Below, piece after piece: positions 10,681-24,469 of a stretch of DNA of 64,000 nt. Position 1 is the stretch's first letter. Each line of letters begins with the position of its first letter. The translations under genes and the position numbers were made by a program. Source of the DNA: Quillaja saponaria (lineage: Eukaryota > Streptophyta > Magnoliopsida > Fabales > Quillajaceae); contig CM055611.1 in NCBI GenBank assembly GCA_029379385.1, positions 21,336,062-21,400,061 on the forward strand, in the 5' to 3' direction. The notes under the pieces were generated by a model. It saw only the letters and a program-made list of their open reading frames with translations, was not told the origin of the DNA and did not search any database.

Positions 10681-13600
10681 ATGGCACCGAGAAACAACCG
10701 TGGAAAGGCGAAAGGAGGAGACAAGAAGAAGAAGGAAGAGAAGGGTACCAAATAGTTATCTGAAAACTTGTATATTCTAGCTATTGGTATGCTTAATTTA
10801 ACAGTCTCTCATTGTTTTTGTAACTTCTGCAGTTCTTCCAGTTGTTATGGATATCACTGTACACCTTCCTGATGAAACTCATGTCGTTTTGAAGGTAAAT
10901 TTAGTGGTTCCTTGCTTGTCTTTGTGTTGGAATTTTAACAAGTTTAGCTAATGGTGCATTAGTTAGTAACCAGCGAATGGTCTCTCTATTTTCTTATAAA
11001 CTTCATGGGCATCTTTTGTTAGTTTGTTTCCCAGCAAAGTTGGGTTAAAAACTTGCTGTCAACCATTGTATAGCTCATTGGGTGGTTTAGATTCTTTTTA
11101 ATTAGCTATCGTGTCAACCATTAGTTTATTGGATGTTAAGAGTTTGGTTTTGATTCTATTGAGGCTTAAAAAGCATCCAAATATGTCACTAAGAAACAAC
11201 TTGTTTTTGCTTTATGTAGAGAGAATGCACATGTTATATCAATTATAAACGAGTTTGTGGCCATACAAAATTCCTGAATTTGACTATGTTGGTCTTGGAG
11301 GCTTACCAAACAACAATCGCAACAATGGGAAAATAAAAAAAAAATTGACTTGACTATTATATTATTAATTTAATTTTTTCTTTTTTTAATGCAACATATA
11401 TTGTGTTTTAAGTTTTTTGTTTGACAATTTTTAAATTTGAAACAGGGAATATCAACGGACAAGATTATAGACATTCGTCGACTTTTATCAGTGAATATAA
11501 GAACTTGTTACGTCACACATTTTTCTCTATCACATGAGGTAAATTTTATTAAACTTCATCAAGAGATTTTGCCTGAGAACCAATAAACATATTTAACTAT
11601 TTTTTTAGTCATACTTGATTATTATTGCATGCATTAATTTTTAATTTGAAAAGCTGTTTTTCATTTTGCCTATGTTGGGAAACTAAGCCAGTTATAGCTC
11701 ACTCACCCTTTTGAGTCTGAAGACATATGGTATATAGTAGCCTTAAATTTGTTGTCTGGATGTTCCTAATGTTTTTGACGTATTTTGTTTGACAAAACAT
11801 GTGCATTTAGACAATGGGTTCATTCAATGAACTTACTGATATTTGTTATCAAGTGTATGACAGAGGATATCACTGGAGGTTGCATATTACTGAAATGACA
11901 ACAGTGCCTACTGTGGTACTGCCTACTAACTGTAATTATATAATTTAAAAAATTATATAAATGTTTTTTTTTTTGTGCCAATTAGATTGATAATCAATTT
12001 GATTCTTTCAAAAGAAAAATCAAAATTTATTTTTCATATTTTGAGATAATTTCTTTTAAATGAGAACTAATTTATACATGGAAGTACATATAATTTAGTT
12101 TATTACTAAAATTAATAGGTTCAAATGTTTACTGAGAAAAATTATTTGTGTATTATTAAGATAATGATAAGAAAGAAAAATTTAAATATTAAAATGATAT
12201 TATGAAGAAAATATTAATAACATTGCTTCTTCAGATGGTCAATCTCTATATCAATCATATACTTTTTATAAGAATGTGATTCATATATATATTATTGGAA
12301 GATACATTGTTTTCTAGATTCTTGATTTTTTATTATTGACTTCAAGTTATTTCCATCGCATTTAAAATAAAGATATCAAAAGAAGTAAAATATTAGCAAT
12401 GGGGGTATTTTGGTCATTTAGGTTGTCCAACTTCATCCTCCAATTATTTACACAGGTGAGGGGGCCACATTTAAAGGATACGGTGGACGTTTCCGCACTG
12501 AAGCCATGCGTTCTCACCTTGGTTGAAGGTAAATTGAAATAAAAAAGAAAAAGGAGAAAACTCATTATTTATTCTTAATACGACAGCGTTTCTGGTCATC
12601 TTCTTCGTCCTTCCATTCATGCTCACCTTCCCCATTTTCTGACTCAGAGGATTACGATGAAGAGCGAGCAGTGGCCCATGTCAGAAGGCTCCTTGACATC
12701 GTGGCTTGTACGTCGAGCTTCGGCCCGTCGTCGGTGCCAAGTAAGGACAATGCAAAGCTTGAAAATTCCAAGAATGCTCAGGAGAAGATGGCCACCGCTG
12801 CCGCCGCCACCACTACCACCCAGAAATCTACCAAATCTCCCTCTATTACAACCGCCACTGCAGCCAAGAAATCACTGAAAGATGAGGTGTCCGTGGATGG
12901 AGACGACGATATGAGCTACTCATCCCCGAAGCTCGGCAGTTTCTATGAGTTTTTCTCACTTTCCCATCTCACTCCCCCTCTCCAATGTACAACCATTCTC
13001 TTTCTATATCTCTCTCTCTCTCTCTCTCTCTCTCTCCTTCTGCGTATATTTTATGTGTATATTGATATGCGCCAATGTCTTAATGCAGTTATAAGGAAGG
13101 CAGCCAGACGACAAGTTGACGAGATATCGGTGGCTGATTATCTCTTCTCTCTTGAAGTAAGGCATTCTTCTGTCTTCCTAAGCATAAACAACATTAGTGT
13201 TGTTCAATTTGGGAGCTGTGAAAAATAATGGGTTTCTGTTCTTTGTTTATGGACAGGTGAAGCTGTGTAGCGGCAAAATGGTTCATGTGGAAGTTCGCAG
13301 AAAGGGATTTTGTAGTGTTGGAAAGCAGCGAATTTTAAGTCATAACCTTGTTGATTTTTTACGACAGCTCAGTAGAGCCTTTGATAATGTTAGTTTCTTT
13401 AAATTTCTTAATTTGTCACATTAAATTTAAATTTAAATTAAGAAAGGTATGGAAAAAAAAAATCATTTAGCATTGTAGCTTCCTTCTCGTTTGTAAGCTG
13501 GACTGTATTTTTTCTAAGTCCTTATTAGTCTAGTTCGTTGAGTTTGAGGAAATAAAGGGTGTGAACTTGTTGCCTTTGAGGCTATGAGAGTCAACTATCC

Positions 13601-16600
13601 GTTAAAATTTACCCATTGGTTGAGTTCAAATGAATATTGGTTGATATGTTATTATATTGTCTTGTGCACTAGCTATTCGTATCATAAGAAAACTTCAATG
13701 TCATGGTCTCAAGTCTGAAGATATATACTAGTTTCCTTATTTATCCTCTTTTAGATTGCTAAATTTGGTTTGGCTTACAAATATAACTTCTGAACTTTCA
13801 GGCTTATGATGATCTCATGAAAGCTTTCTCAGAACGTAACAAGGTACAATACCATTTACTTGTCTATTTATTTATTACCTTTTATTTTTATTTTTTTTAT
13901 TAGTGTTATAGTTCTTGCGAGTTCCTTTGATGCAATCAACTTGTTGTTTTGCTTTCTGCAGTTTGGAAATCTCCCGTATGGCTTCAGAGCTAACACATGG
14001 CTCATACCTCCTGTTGCAGCTCATTTGCCATCGGTTTTTCCTTCACTACCTGTGGAGGATGAGAATTGGGGTGGAAATGGAGGTGGTCTAGGAAGAGATG
14101 AAAAAAGTAACTTGATACCTTGGGCTAATGAGTTTGCTTATATTGCATCAATGCCTTGCGAAACTGCAGATGAGAGGCAGCTTCGAGATAGAAAGGCATT
14201 CTTTCTTCACAACCTGTTCGTTGATGTTGCGATATTCAGAGCTGTTAAGGCTATTCAGTATGTGATGAGAAAATCAGAACCAGTTTGTTCAGTTGAAATC
14301 AGTGAAATTCTTTACACTGAAAGAATAGGGGACTTAAGCATTGAAGTACTGAAAGATGCTTCCACCGCGAGCTGTAAGTCTGATACTAAAATTGATGGTG
14401 TTCAAGCAACTGGTGTGCTTAAAAAGAATCTAGTAGAACGGAATCTAGTAAAGGGGATCACCGCAGATGAAAATACTGCTGCCCACGTAAGATGCTTTCC
14501 AAGAGATTTGACTGATCAAAATTTGTGCAGAAGTACTGTCTTCTTCTCCTCTCTAAAATAACTTAATAAAGTTTTATGTTTTGAGTGCAGGATATTACCA
14601 CTTTAGGTGTAATCAATGTAAGATATTGTGGTTATATTGTTATTGTGAAAGTTGTGGCTAGACAGAATGGGAATGTTAGTTCTCCATCTCAAAACATAGA
14701 ACTCCTTGATCAGCCAGAGGGTGGTGCTAATGCACTAAATGTTAACAGGTATATCCTGAAATTTGTTCATTTCGTGTAATATTGACTCATATAAAAATGG
14801 TACTCCTAATCCTAATATTTTTTTAAGCTTGTAGAACTTCTGGTTATGGACAGGACAGGATGTTTGGTACAATATTGTTGAAACTTGAAACTACAACTAA
14901 TTTCTTTAGCTTGGTTTAGAAGAATAATATATTTTGTATTATTGCAATACATATCATTGGATCCATCCCACTTTTGTTTGAAAATCTGATTTTAATGGAT
15001 GTCTTGTGCTATGGAATTCTTTGGTTGATCATCTCTCATTGCCCAAAAATTATACTTTCAGATGAAGATGAACACTTTCTTATTTTACGTCTGATTTGAT
15101 GGCATGAATTTAGTTCTGATATTTCATGCTGGTAACATATATCTAAATATTCATTCTTCCCACAGTTTGAGATTACTTCTTCACGAAACAAGACATTCAG
15201 GGAACATCAAATCCTTGGCACCAATGCAAATATTGGAGTTCGAAGAGCTCAGTGCTTCCCATGGTTTTGTGGAGAGTTTGTTGAAAGAAAGCCTTGCTAA
15301 GCTTGAGAAAGAGGAGTTGGATCTGGATAATTTTGTAAGATGGGAACTTGGCGCCTGCTGGATACAGCATTTGCAAGACCAAAACAATACAGAGAAAGAT
15401 AATAAACCATCTGCTGACAAGGAAAAGAGTGAAATGAAGGTTGAGGGGCTTGGGAAACCCCTTAAATCCCTCAAGAGCAATAAAAAGAAATTAGAAGTAA
15501 GCAATCTAAAAATGACATCTGCAAATCCAAGATCTCATGCAGATTGTGTTAATGGAGAAGCTGAAAATTCTATGTTGCCTTCCATGGAGTTCCAGCATGA
15601 AGCTACTGCTGCAGAAAATGAGCTTTTGCTGAAAGGAATATTATCCGAAGCAGCTTTTGCCAGACTAAAAGAATCAGGGACTGGACTTCATAGCAAGGTA
15701 TTATCTTCCGAGTGTCATAAGAAACAGCACCTCTTTGTTATAGATTGTGGTCTAATATAACTACCTCATGTGATTATAGTCCATGCAAGATCTGATTGAC
15801 ATGTCTCGGAAATATTACACAGATGTTGCTCTTCCAAAACTGGTAATAATTGAATCTATAGAGGTTTTCTAGTGTTTAAAAATTATGGTGATACCTGCTT
15901 CTAGTAGTAATAATAATACAATACAGGTTGCGGATTTTGGATCTTTGGAACTCTCTCCAGTTGATGGCCGGACTCTTACTGATTTCATGCATACTAGGGG
16001 TCTACAGATGCGATCTCTTGGACATGTTGTAAGTGCACCTGACTAGGTCAATTTAATTATTTATTACTTCTCTATACTTTAAAATCTATATAAAAGGAAA
16101 ATCATTATTTCGTGTCTTTTCACATTGTTGAATATGTTGTATTGTGTCAAATTCTCCAGTATTTTCATTTCATGGCATGGTAGATGTAATTATCATATCT
16201 TCATCTTCATTACGACCCTTCTAAATTCTGCATGTAGGAGTCTTGCATCAGTCTTTAGTCAGTGAAGGTTTATAGTCCTCAGAGTTAAATCTCCTTTCTT
16301 GTTCTATTTGCATAATCATTTGCTTCTTTAATCTAGTGATTCACACTGTCTTTGGTTTTATGACGAAAAGAAGGAGAATTGGGTCTGTGGAATAACTTGA
16401 ATATATTTTCTGATGTTGCGTGATGTTTTTCTTTTGCTTTCTTCACAGGTCAAGCTTTCAGAAAAACTCTCGCACGTGCAAGCGCTCTGTATTCATGAGA
16501 TGATAGTACGGGCTTTTAAGCACATTCTTCAGGCAGTGATTGCTGCTGTTATTGACACAGAAAAGATGGCTACATCAATAGCTGCGGCACTGAATCTGAT

Positions 16601-19600
16601 GCTTGGGGTTCCTGAAAATGGTGGATCAAATAAATCTTGCAATGTGCACACCCTTGTGTGGAGATGGATTGAGGTGTTCTTGAAGAAGCGATATGATTGG
16701 AATCTTAACAGCTTGAACTACCAAGATGTGCGAAAGTTTGCAATTTTACGTGGTTTATGTCATAAGGTACTAAAAACTAGACCATAAAATCCATGGTTTC
16801 AGGTTTGCCTGTATTATAGATTCTTGGATCCTGTGGACTCACACTTGTGTAAATTTTGGTTTTATTTATTATTATTATTATTTTTTATCTGCAGTTTTAT
16901 AGGAACATATTGGGCCAAATTGACAATTCATTGTGGGTAGTCATTTTTAATTGCTTCAAATTTAGCCGTGGTAGTCAGATAGGAAAGGCACTGGGCCACA
17001 GGGACGTCAGTTGGATGTGCCACATGAATAATTATTAGCAGTGTTACTTATTAGAATTTTTGTAATATTTTTAAAATTGTACTGAAGTTAGCATATCTTT
17101 TACTTTTAATTTACTGATAGAATATAAAGGTGGTTCCTTATTTTGTCATTTTGATGGACATAATTTCCACTTAAATAAATTCTTTATGTCCTGATAGAGT
17201 TTGTGGGGGGTACAGGCCATTGTAATGTGTCTTCTCTTGATTTTAGTGAACCCAGTTTCCCCCTCTACTTCATGACTCCTCTAATTGCAATCACTCATAT
17301 CGAGTATCTAGGTTGCTATCTGTCGTTACTAGTTATTTCCATCTATTTGTAAGTGATAGATCATAGTTGTCATAATTATCAATGGATCTTGAACCCAATC
17401 CTTGACAGTTTTTGTGTTCCCACCATCATGTGTCATAGGTGGGTATCGAGCTTGTCCCAAGGGATTTTGATATGGATTCTCCAACTCCATTCAGAAAATC
17501 AGATGTTGTCAGCTTGGTCCCAGTGCATAAGGTGATGAATGAGACAGCAAAATGAATATATCTCCTCTTGTGTGATGTATTAGAGTTGATTGAACGAATC
17601 GGTACACTGTATGTGATTGCATCTTCTGATCCTTTGCAGCAAGCAGCATGCTCATCTGCAGATGGAAGGCAACTCCTTGAGTCATCAAAAACTGCTTTAG
17701 ATAAGGGAAAACTTGAAGATGCTGTTGCCTATGGGACAAAGGTATATGCTTACCAGAATCATTTCCCATTGCATTCGATGAACTTAAATAAGATGCTTCA
17801 CCAACTGTCACCATTGCATATTGGTAATGTTGTATGATGCCTGCTTTTGTTGGTTTAATCTTTACAGGCTCTGGCAAAGCTTGTAGCGGTTTGTGGTCCT
17901 TACCATCGGATGACAGCAGGAGCTTACAGCCTCCTTGCTGTGGTTTTGTATCATACCGGGGACTTTAATCAGGTTTCTTTTTTTTCTCTCTCTCTCTCTT
18001 TTTTTTTTTTAATCCCTTATGCTTTGGTGTCAGTGGGACAAATCTGCAGTATAACTCTTCAGTTGTTTGTCACCTTTGTAGATACAATCGAGTTTTATAA
18101 AGATAACTAATAATAATTTTTTCAAAGGGTTGAGTAAACCATACATGCACCTGAAACTATGGACATATCCTATTTAATCATTTCCTTATAGTAAAACTTT
18201 AACATAGTTAATTAACGAGTTTGTCCCATTACAGGCAACAATTTATCAACAAAAAGCCCTGGATATCAATGAGAGAGAACTAGGTCTGGACCATCCTGAT
18301 ACAATGAAGAGTTATGGGGATCTTGCTGTCTTCTACTACAGACTTCAACATACAGAGTTGGCTCTGAAGTATGTGTTGCTCTTCAGCAATTTGACAATAA
18401 TATCTAGGTTTACATGGATATTTAATGATTACAGTTTAGTCTGGTTTATAACTTGATATAGTGTTTTTATTTTTCTTAATTTTTTAATTTTCTATGTATA
18501 ACTTTGACACAATATTCTTAACTTGCTAACCTCAATGCCCTACTTGATTGGATAGTCTTTCTTACACAAACATATGATGATCTTAAAAGATTTACCAACA
18601 TAGATATTGGTAATATTGCTTTCTTAAAGATTTCATGTGATACCTGTTTGAGATATAAGTTGATTCAGCTTCTGTTCTGATGATATTATCAATATGGTTC
18701 TGAAACTATCTTTCATCAGGTATGTAAAGCGTGCTCTATATCTTCTGCATTTGACATGTGGCCCATCTCATCCAAACACTGCAGCAACATACATTAATGT
18801 AGCCATGATGGAGGAAGGTCTGGGGAATGTGCATGTTGCCCTCAGATATCTACACAAAGCTCTGAAGTGCAACCAAAAGTTACTTGGTCCGGATCATATT
18901 CAGGTTTCAATTTTTCATTTTTTAATCTGAAATATGATTTTTTTTTTTTTTAGATTTTATATTCATACTAGCATGTCCTTTTCTGTACATGTCTCGACAA
19001 GAAGACTATTGCAATATGCAGTCCACATTGTAGGATTCTTTTGTTTTTGTTTTTTCCACTTGGATTGTGATATAGGACTGATGTACATTAGTTAGCCTGA
19101 AATGTGGCATTTTAGATGTAGGCCTGTTGATTTCTGGAAGATAGAAGTAATCATAACTTGGTTTGGACAATTGGGACTTCAGAAGTTCGACAGTAGCCTG
19201 CTGACCCGATCTCAATGAAATCATTAAAAACCAAACCAAGAATAAACTTATAAAACTTTATAAAGAATAAGTGAACTAAGAAATAGATTACATGCTAAAA
19301 TTATCTTATAAGCTCGTGTCTCAGGATAGTAAGCTGTTTCTTAAAATATTATTTTAATTATCTGCAGACTGCCGCAAGTTATCATGCAATAGCAATCGCG
19401 CTCTCATTGATGGAAGCGTACCCTTTGAGTGTCCAGCATGAACAAACAACTTTGCAAATTCTGCGGACAAAACTAGGCCCAGATGACTTGCGTACACAGG
19501 TATATTATTTGGTTCAAAAATAGTCCTGATGCTTACATTGTAGTCATTTATATTTGTTCTATTGTATCACAACCACCTATTTGTTTGTTTATTGAGGCCA

Positions 19601-22600
19601 CTATTTCATAATGCAATCCCATGCTGTGAAATATATCATTTCAGCTATCTGTTCTTCATGCAACAGGTGTATCAAAGTCATATGTGGCATGAAAAAGAAC
19701 TTGCCTTGAATAATAAAAAAATGGGTGCTCTATTCAAACTTAGGAGTTAGGACTTAACCATTGAGTTTAATTCTCCCATAAACCACATGGTTTTACTCTA
19801 CTTCTGCTGTAGAGTATTAATGAAGTTATGTTTCTGTTATTTATTCATAAACGTTTGTTATTTGATTGCTACAGGATGCTGCTGCTTGGCTTGAGTACTT
19901 TGAGTCGAAGGCTTTTGAACAGCAAGAAGCTGCTCGAAATGGTACTCGGAAGCCTGATGCATCAATAGCTAGCAAAGGCCACCTAAGGTATATTTGCATC
20001 ATCCTCGACAATCTAGCCCTTTATGAAAGTTTGTTAAATTATTTGATTGGCTAATCACAATATTGCAATCCTCTTTATTAGTCTCATTGCTTCTCCACCT
20101 TGTATTAGAATGCTAGCAAGTAGCAACGGAAAGTTACTATTTTATAGGAATTGCAAATGTGTATTGTTTGGGGGACAGTTACAATTCCATGCCTCCTTTG
20201 CCAGCATGGGCCATAGAAGTTTATTTCTTCCTTGGTGATCTTATGGATTACAGTAACAAGGAAGCTTTATCTACTGGTTGTTACTGTCTTCCTTATAGTA
20301 CATTTTGATATAACTTCATGGACTGTATGCATATAATGCACTTTCTTGTAATCACACACTCAATTTCTGTTCTGATTTTTCATATTTATGAAACTTCAGT
20401 GTGTCAGATTTGCTTGACTACATCAATCCCAGTCATGATGCCAAAGAGAGAGACATGGCAGTGAAGAGAAAAAGTTATATTACAAAGGTAAGCTCCAGTA
20501 TTGATTGGTAAAAATAGTTTTAACCTAACATTGTTTTCAGATTTTGGGTAAAACTGAAGCTGTTTATCTTTACTAATAAGAAATGAAGAGAAAGTTTGTG
20601 CGTTTTTTGCTTCTCTTGTCTGGGTGGGGGTATCTTTTGGGAAAACTGTTTGTCAGACTTTTGGCTGCCTTTCTTCAAAGGATATGATTTTCTTTTTCCA
20701 TTTAGGGAAATTGACAATGTACACGGTTCCTAAGATGATCGAGAAAAACAAAGTACAACACTTAATCCCAAAAATTTTGGGTTGGCTATTTTGAACCCTT
20801 AAAACTTTGAATTTGTTCTTAGTCCAAACCCAAACATATAATATCTCTACAATGACTAATGGACTGGAGAAATATGAAGTATGGTAGCTATGAACTACTA
20901 AATTTTTTTATGGAACTTCCAGTGGCATTACCCTCGTTGGCCGCAAGAGTTCTTTGGCCATATATGCTCACCTTCATCCGTGCAAAACTCAAGTTTTTTC
21001 ATTCTGCCAGCTACTTGCACCATGCATTGTGTATTTTTACCTCCTTATTCTGCTGTAATGTAACTCAAAACAAAATTTCAATTCTCATGCAGTTGAAGGA
21101 AAAATCCTACCAGAATATTAATTCAGCAAGTTCTGATGAAACTTCAAAAGAAACTGCAAAAGAGGCATTAGATGAAGAGATGTCTATACCTGAAGTGAGA
21201 GGTAGTGTAGATGCTAACCTGGGTAATGCTGATGCTAAGCTGGACACCAGGCCTGCACCTGAGTTGCAGCAGCCTGTCTTAGAAAAAACCACAAAGGAAA
21301 AGCCAGATCTTTCCAGTGAAATGTTGTCTGAAGCACATGCTGATGGAGAGGATGGATGGCAACCCGTTCAAAGGCCAAGATCAGCTGGCTCATATGGTCG
21401 GCGATTGAAGCAGAGACGGGTTGGCAGGGTTTACACATTTCAGAAAAAGAATGTGGATATTGACATGGACTATCCTCCAGTCAAGAGTACTCATCAGCAT
21501 GGTAGGTATTACTTTTTAAAGAAACGCCCTACATCCCATGGAGGCTATACAGATAACCATTCTATGAACCACACACAAGGTGCTAGATTTGGGCGGAGAG
21601 CAGTCAAAGCTGTTACATACAGGGTCAAGTCAATGCCTTCATCTACCAATATTGCTACAGTGGAGACCTCAGGAGATGGTGGGAAGCTATTCAGTTCTCA
21701 TTTAGAATCAAGTCAAACTTCAACACCAAACGATGTTGGTCCAGTAAAGAAATCTATGGTTAGTCTTGGAAAATCTCCTTCATACAAGGAAGTTGCTTTG
21801 GCACCACCAGGTACTATCTCTAAGTTTCAGGTCTATGTACCGCAAAGTGAGATTTCAATTACCCAGGAGCTTGCTGATGAAAAACATGAAGAGGAAACTA
21901 TTGAAACAAAAACAATTGGCAACACAATCATGGGAGAGTGGGATAAAGTATTAGAACAGAAGGACAAACATTTTTTACTGGATTCCGTAGATGACTCAAA
22001 AGAGGAAAGTAGTGTTACTGAGAAGAAAGAAGAAACTCAATTAACTGATGATCTAGAAGATAGGCCATCGATAACAGTGTCTCAGAATGTTGGGGAACTT
22101 GACTCGGGTAGTGTTGAGGTGCATGAAGTGTTAAACAATAGAATTACTACTGATAGAGGGGAGAATTCTGTGGAATCTCCCCAAAAGGAACCAACTGCCG
22201 GGGACTCATCTAGCAGTTTGGAATCTCATGAGAATGCAAACTCCGTCTTGCAAGGGGGGGAGGATTCGATGGACAACTCATCTGCTCCAAATTTGAGTGA
22301 TAATCGGGGACTTGCCAATAAGAAGTTGTCGGCTTCAGCAGCTCCATTCAACCCTTCACCAGCCATTGCACGCGCTACCCCAGTTGCCATGAACATAACT
22401 CTTCCTTCTGGTCCTGGTACTATTCCTGCTATTGCACCCTGGCCGGTAAACATGAATGTTCACCCTGGACCTACTACTGTGTTACCCACAGTTTCTCCAT
22501 TGTGCTCTCCTCACCATGTTTATCCCTCACCTCCACCAACCCCAAACATGATACAAACATTGCCATTTATATACCCTCCTTATACCCAACCTCAATCAGT

Positions 22601-23243
22601 GCCACCCAGTACCTTTCCAGTGACTAGCAGTACCTTCCATCCAAATCATTTTACATGGCAGTGCAATGTGTCCCCTAATGTATCCAAGTTTGTTCCGACT
22701 ACTGTCTGGCATGGCTGTCATCCAATGGAGTTTCCTGTTCCAGCACCTGTTGGTGAACCAATTACTGATACCTTCTTGGAGGCACAGGTGCAATGTGATA
22801 ATTCTGGAAGTCCAAGTTCAGATTCAGTTCTTCCATCTGATATTGATAATGTGGGAGAACCTGGAGAAATTTATGTAGCATCGGAGGCTATGGATAAAGC
22901 AGACAAAGATTCTGGAATTAATTTGGAAAGTATAAAGGATATTGGTCACTCAAATTCTTGTGGGGTGGAAAATGCTGAGAAAGAACCAAGTCATGAAAAT
23001 GGCTCAAACATAAACACTACAAGCAGTAGCGAAAGGAAGATAGAAGGTGAGAAAACCTTCAGTACTTTGATCAGGGGGAGAAGAAATCGAAGGCAAACAC
23101 TGAAAATGCCAATAAGTTTGCTTAGTCGACCATATGGGTCACAGTCTTTTAAAGTTATTTATAACCGCGTAGTTAGAGGGAGTGATGCTCCCAAGTCGTT
23201 CAGCTTTCCTCCTGTTAAAGATTGCACAGCTACTGCTTCATGA
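10681..23243 (+). CDS. REC: REC/TSS-family clustered-mitochondria (CLU) TPR protein, 23 exons, 1,890 aa
   Basis: Exons: 10681-10744, 10833-10894, 11446-11538, 12456-12528, 12648-12986, 13089-13156, 13257-13388, 13802-13843, 13962-14486, 14591-14748, 15166-15697, 15780-15842, 15927-16028, 16449-16766, 17439-17531, 17640-17741, 17868-17972, 18235-18368, 18720-18903, 19368-19499, 19875-19987, 20400-20487, 21093-23243; all GT-AG and in frame. The start [21 protein letters not shown] is the basic opening usual in the family. Next come a CLU N-terminal ubiquitin-like region, the CLU domain (around [20 protein letters not shown], exon 9), an eIF3-p135-like central region, and TPR repeats (exons 17-20). 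A long low-complexity tail rich in Ser/Pro follows, with a conserved [11 protein letters not shown] motif (exon 23). Arabidopsis REC proteins act in cytosol and nucleus to set the size of the chloroplast compartment; this role is inferred by family. The length fits REC1/REC2 better than the shorter REC3, but the paralogue is not resolved. Confidence 0.93.
13007..13035 (+). repeat. (TC)n microsatellite in REC intron 5
   Basis: A CT dinucleotide run of about 29 bp begins about 20 bp after the intron 5 donor. It opens an unspliced reading frame through the intron, but the exon junction (12986 to 13089) restores the family sequence PPLQFIRKA. Confidence 0.85.
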
Positions 23244-24469
23244 TTGATAGTTATCTTTCGTTACTAATAAATTGAGCAGAATTACTAAGGATGAAGATAG
23301 ATACCTCATTTTCTCATACAAAATGGAAGGGGTTCTTGGGTCATTTTTGGCTCTCATGATTGGCGAATGGCCTCACCTTGTCAATTTTTTTCATTCCACT
23401 ACCTTCAGGGAAAGATCTGGGTAGTTATCTACTTTCATTACACTGCTGTTGTATCTTACAAACTTCATGGAATTACTAACGGATTTGCTGGATGTGTAGG
23501 TGTACGGAAAGAAGTTTTGGACTTGCAGACGCCCTATTAAGGCGACAGTTTTGGTTCATAATCTAGTTAGGAAAGTTTTGACGGTCTGAACCACAGATTA
23601 AAGACTAATTTTTTACTTTATTCTATTACCCTTTAGCAATAACTTTGATGATTAATTTCGTTGAATTGTATATGACTTGCTTTTTTAATTTTTCTGAACT
23701 CTGTGGTTGAGCTGGTATTATCTTTTTCTGCCTCATTTTAATAATGCAAACAGCAACAAAGTTGTTCAAGCTCGTAGAATTTTTTTTGGAGTCTGATGGC
23801 AGTAGTTGTACGAAGCCTTTAGAGAACAAAAGAAAATCCTTGCACAAATTCTCTTTTTAATCTTCTGTTTTTATTCTCTTTCTTTTTATCATTCTGTCTG
23901 GGATTGCATTTCAGGTTCCTTTATATATTTTTTCTTTCCCTAAAGTACGGGTAGATTTCAGCTTGGAATCATTATTTGCAAAAAGTTTCTTGCAAGGATT
24001 TCAGCAAACAGATTGTCCCATATTGTAGCAGATAAGATTGCGTTCTCAGTCGTCAAGCAGGTGATGCAGCAAACTCACTCAGTCTGCTACCTATGAAATG
24101 CAACCATTTCACATGAAAATATGCCTGCAACCCAAACAAATTCTCAAAATATATTTTGCCAAAGAAATCTAAGCAGACACAATTTCTGCATGCATTTACA
24201 ATTCTGTCAAACAATTCCAGCTATCTAATCATTCTCCAGAGGACACTGAAGTAGTTCACTTGCTGAATAGCATGTTGAAGTACGATCCAACCTCAGGTTC
24301 AGGCGATATGCCACGAACTGGAGGCAAACCAGGATGTGTCTCAGTTCATATTGGCTGGTTTAACTAGCCAACTGACACCATCCACAAGGGTTGAGAAACT
24401 GGTTGCAATTACGTTCTCCCCGTTTCATCAGAATGGACTAAAATCTAGATTTCTACTAGATAAAGTGGC
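23244..24469. other. 3' UTRs of the convergent REC and cytochrome b561 genes
   Basis: No further gene. The left part is T-rich with AATAAA-like signals and is probably the REC 3' UTR. The right part (about 24,000-24,469) is probably the 3' UTR of the minus-strand cytochrome b561 gene. The two genes converge with about 1.2 kb between their stop codons. Confidence 0.5.

Noticed and set aside
15698..15760. Read-through end of REC exon 11
   Set aside because: The donor at 15698 joins in frame to 15780 ([13 protein letters not shown]), which is conserved in the family.
20859..21092. N-terminal extension of the last REC exon
   Set aside because: This is intron sequence; the acceptor ATGCAG before 21093 restores the frame from exon 22.
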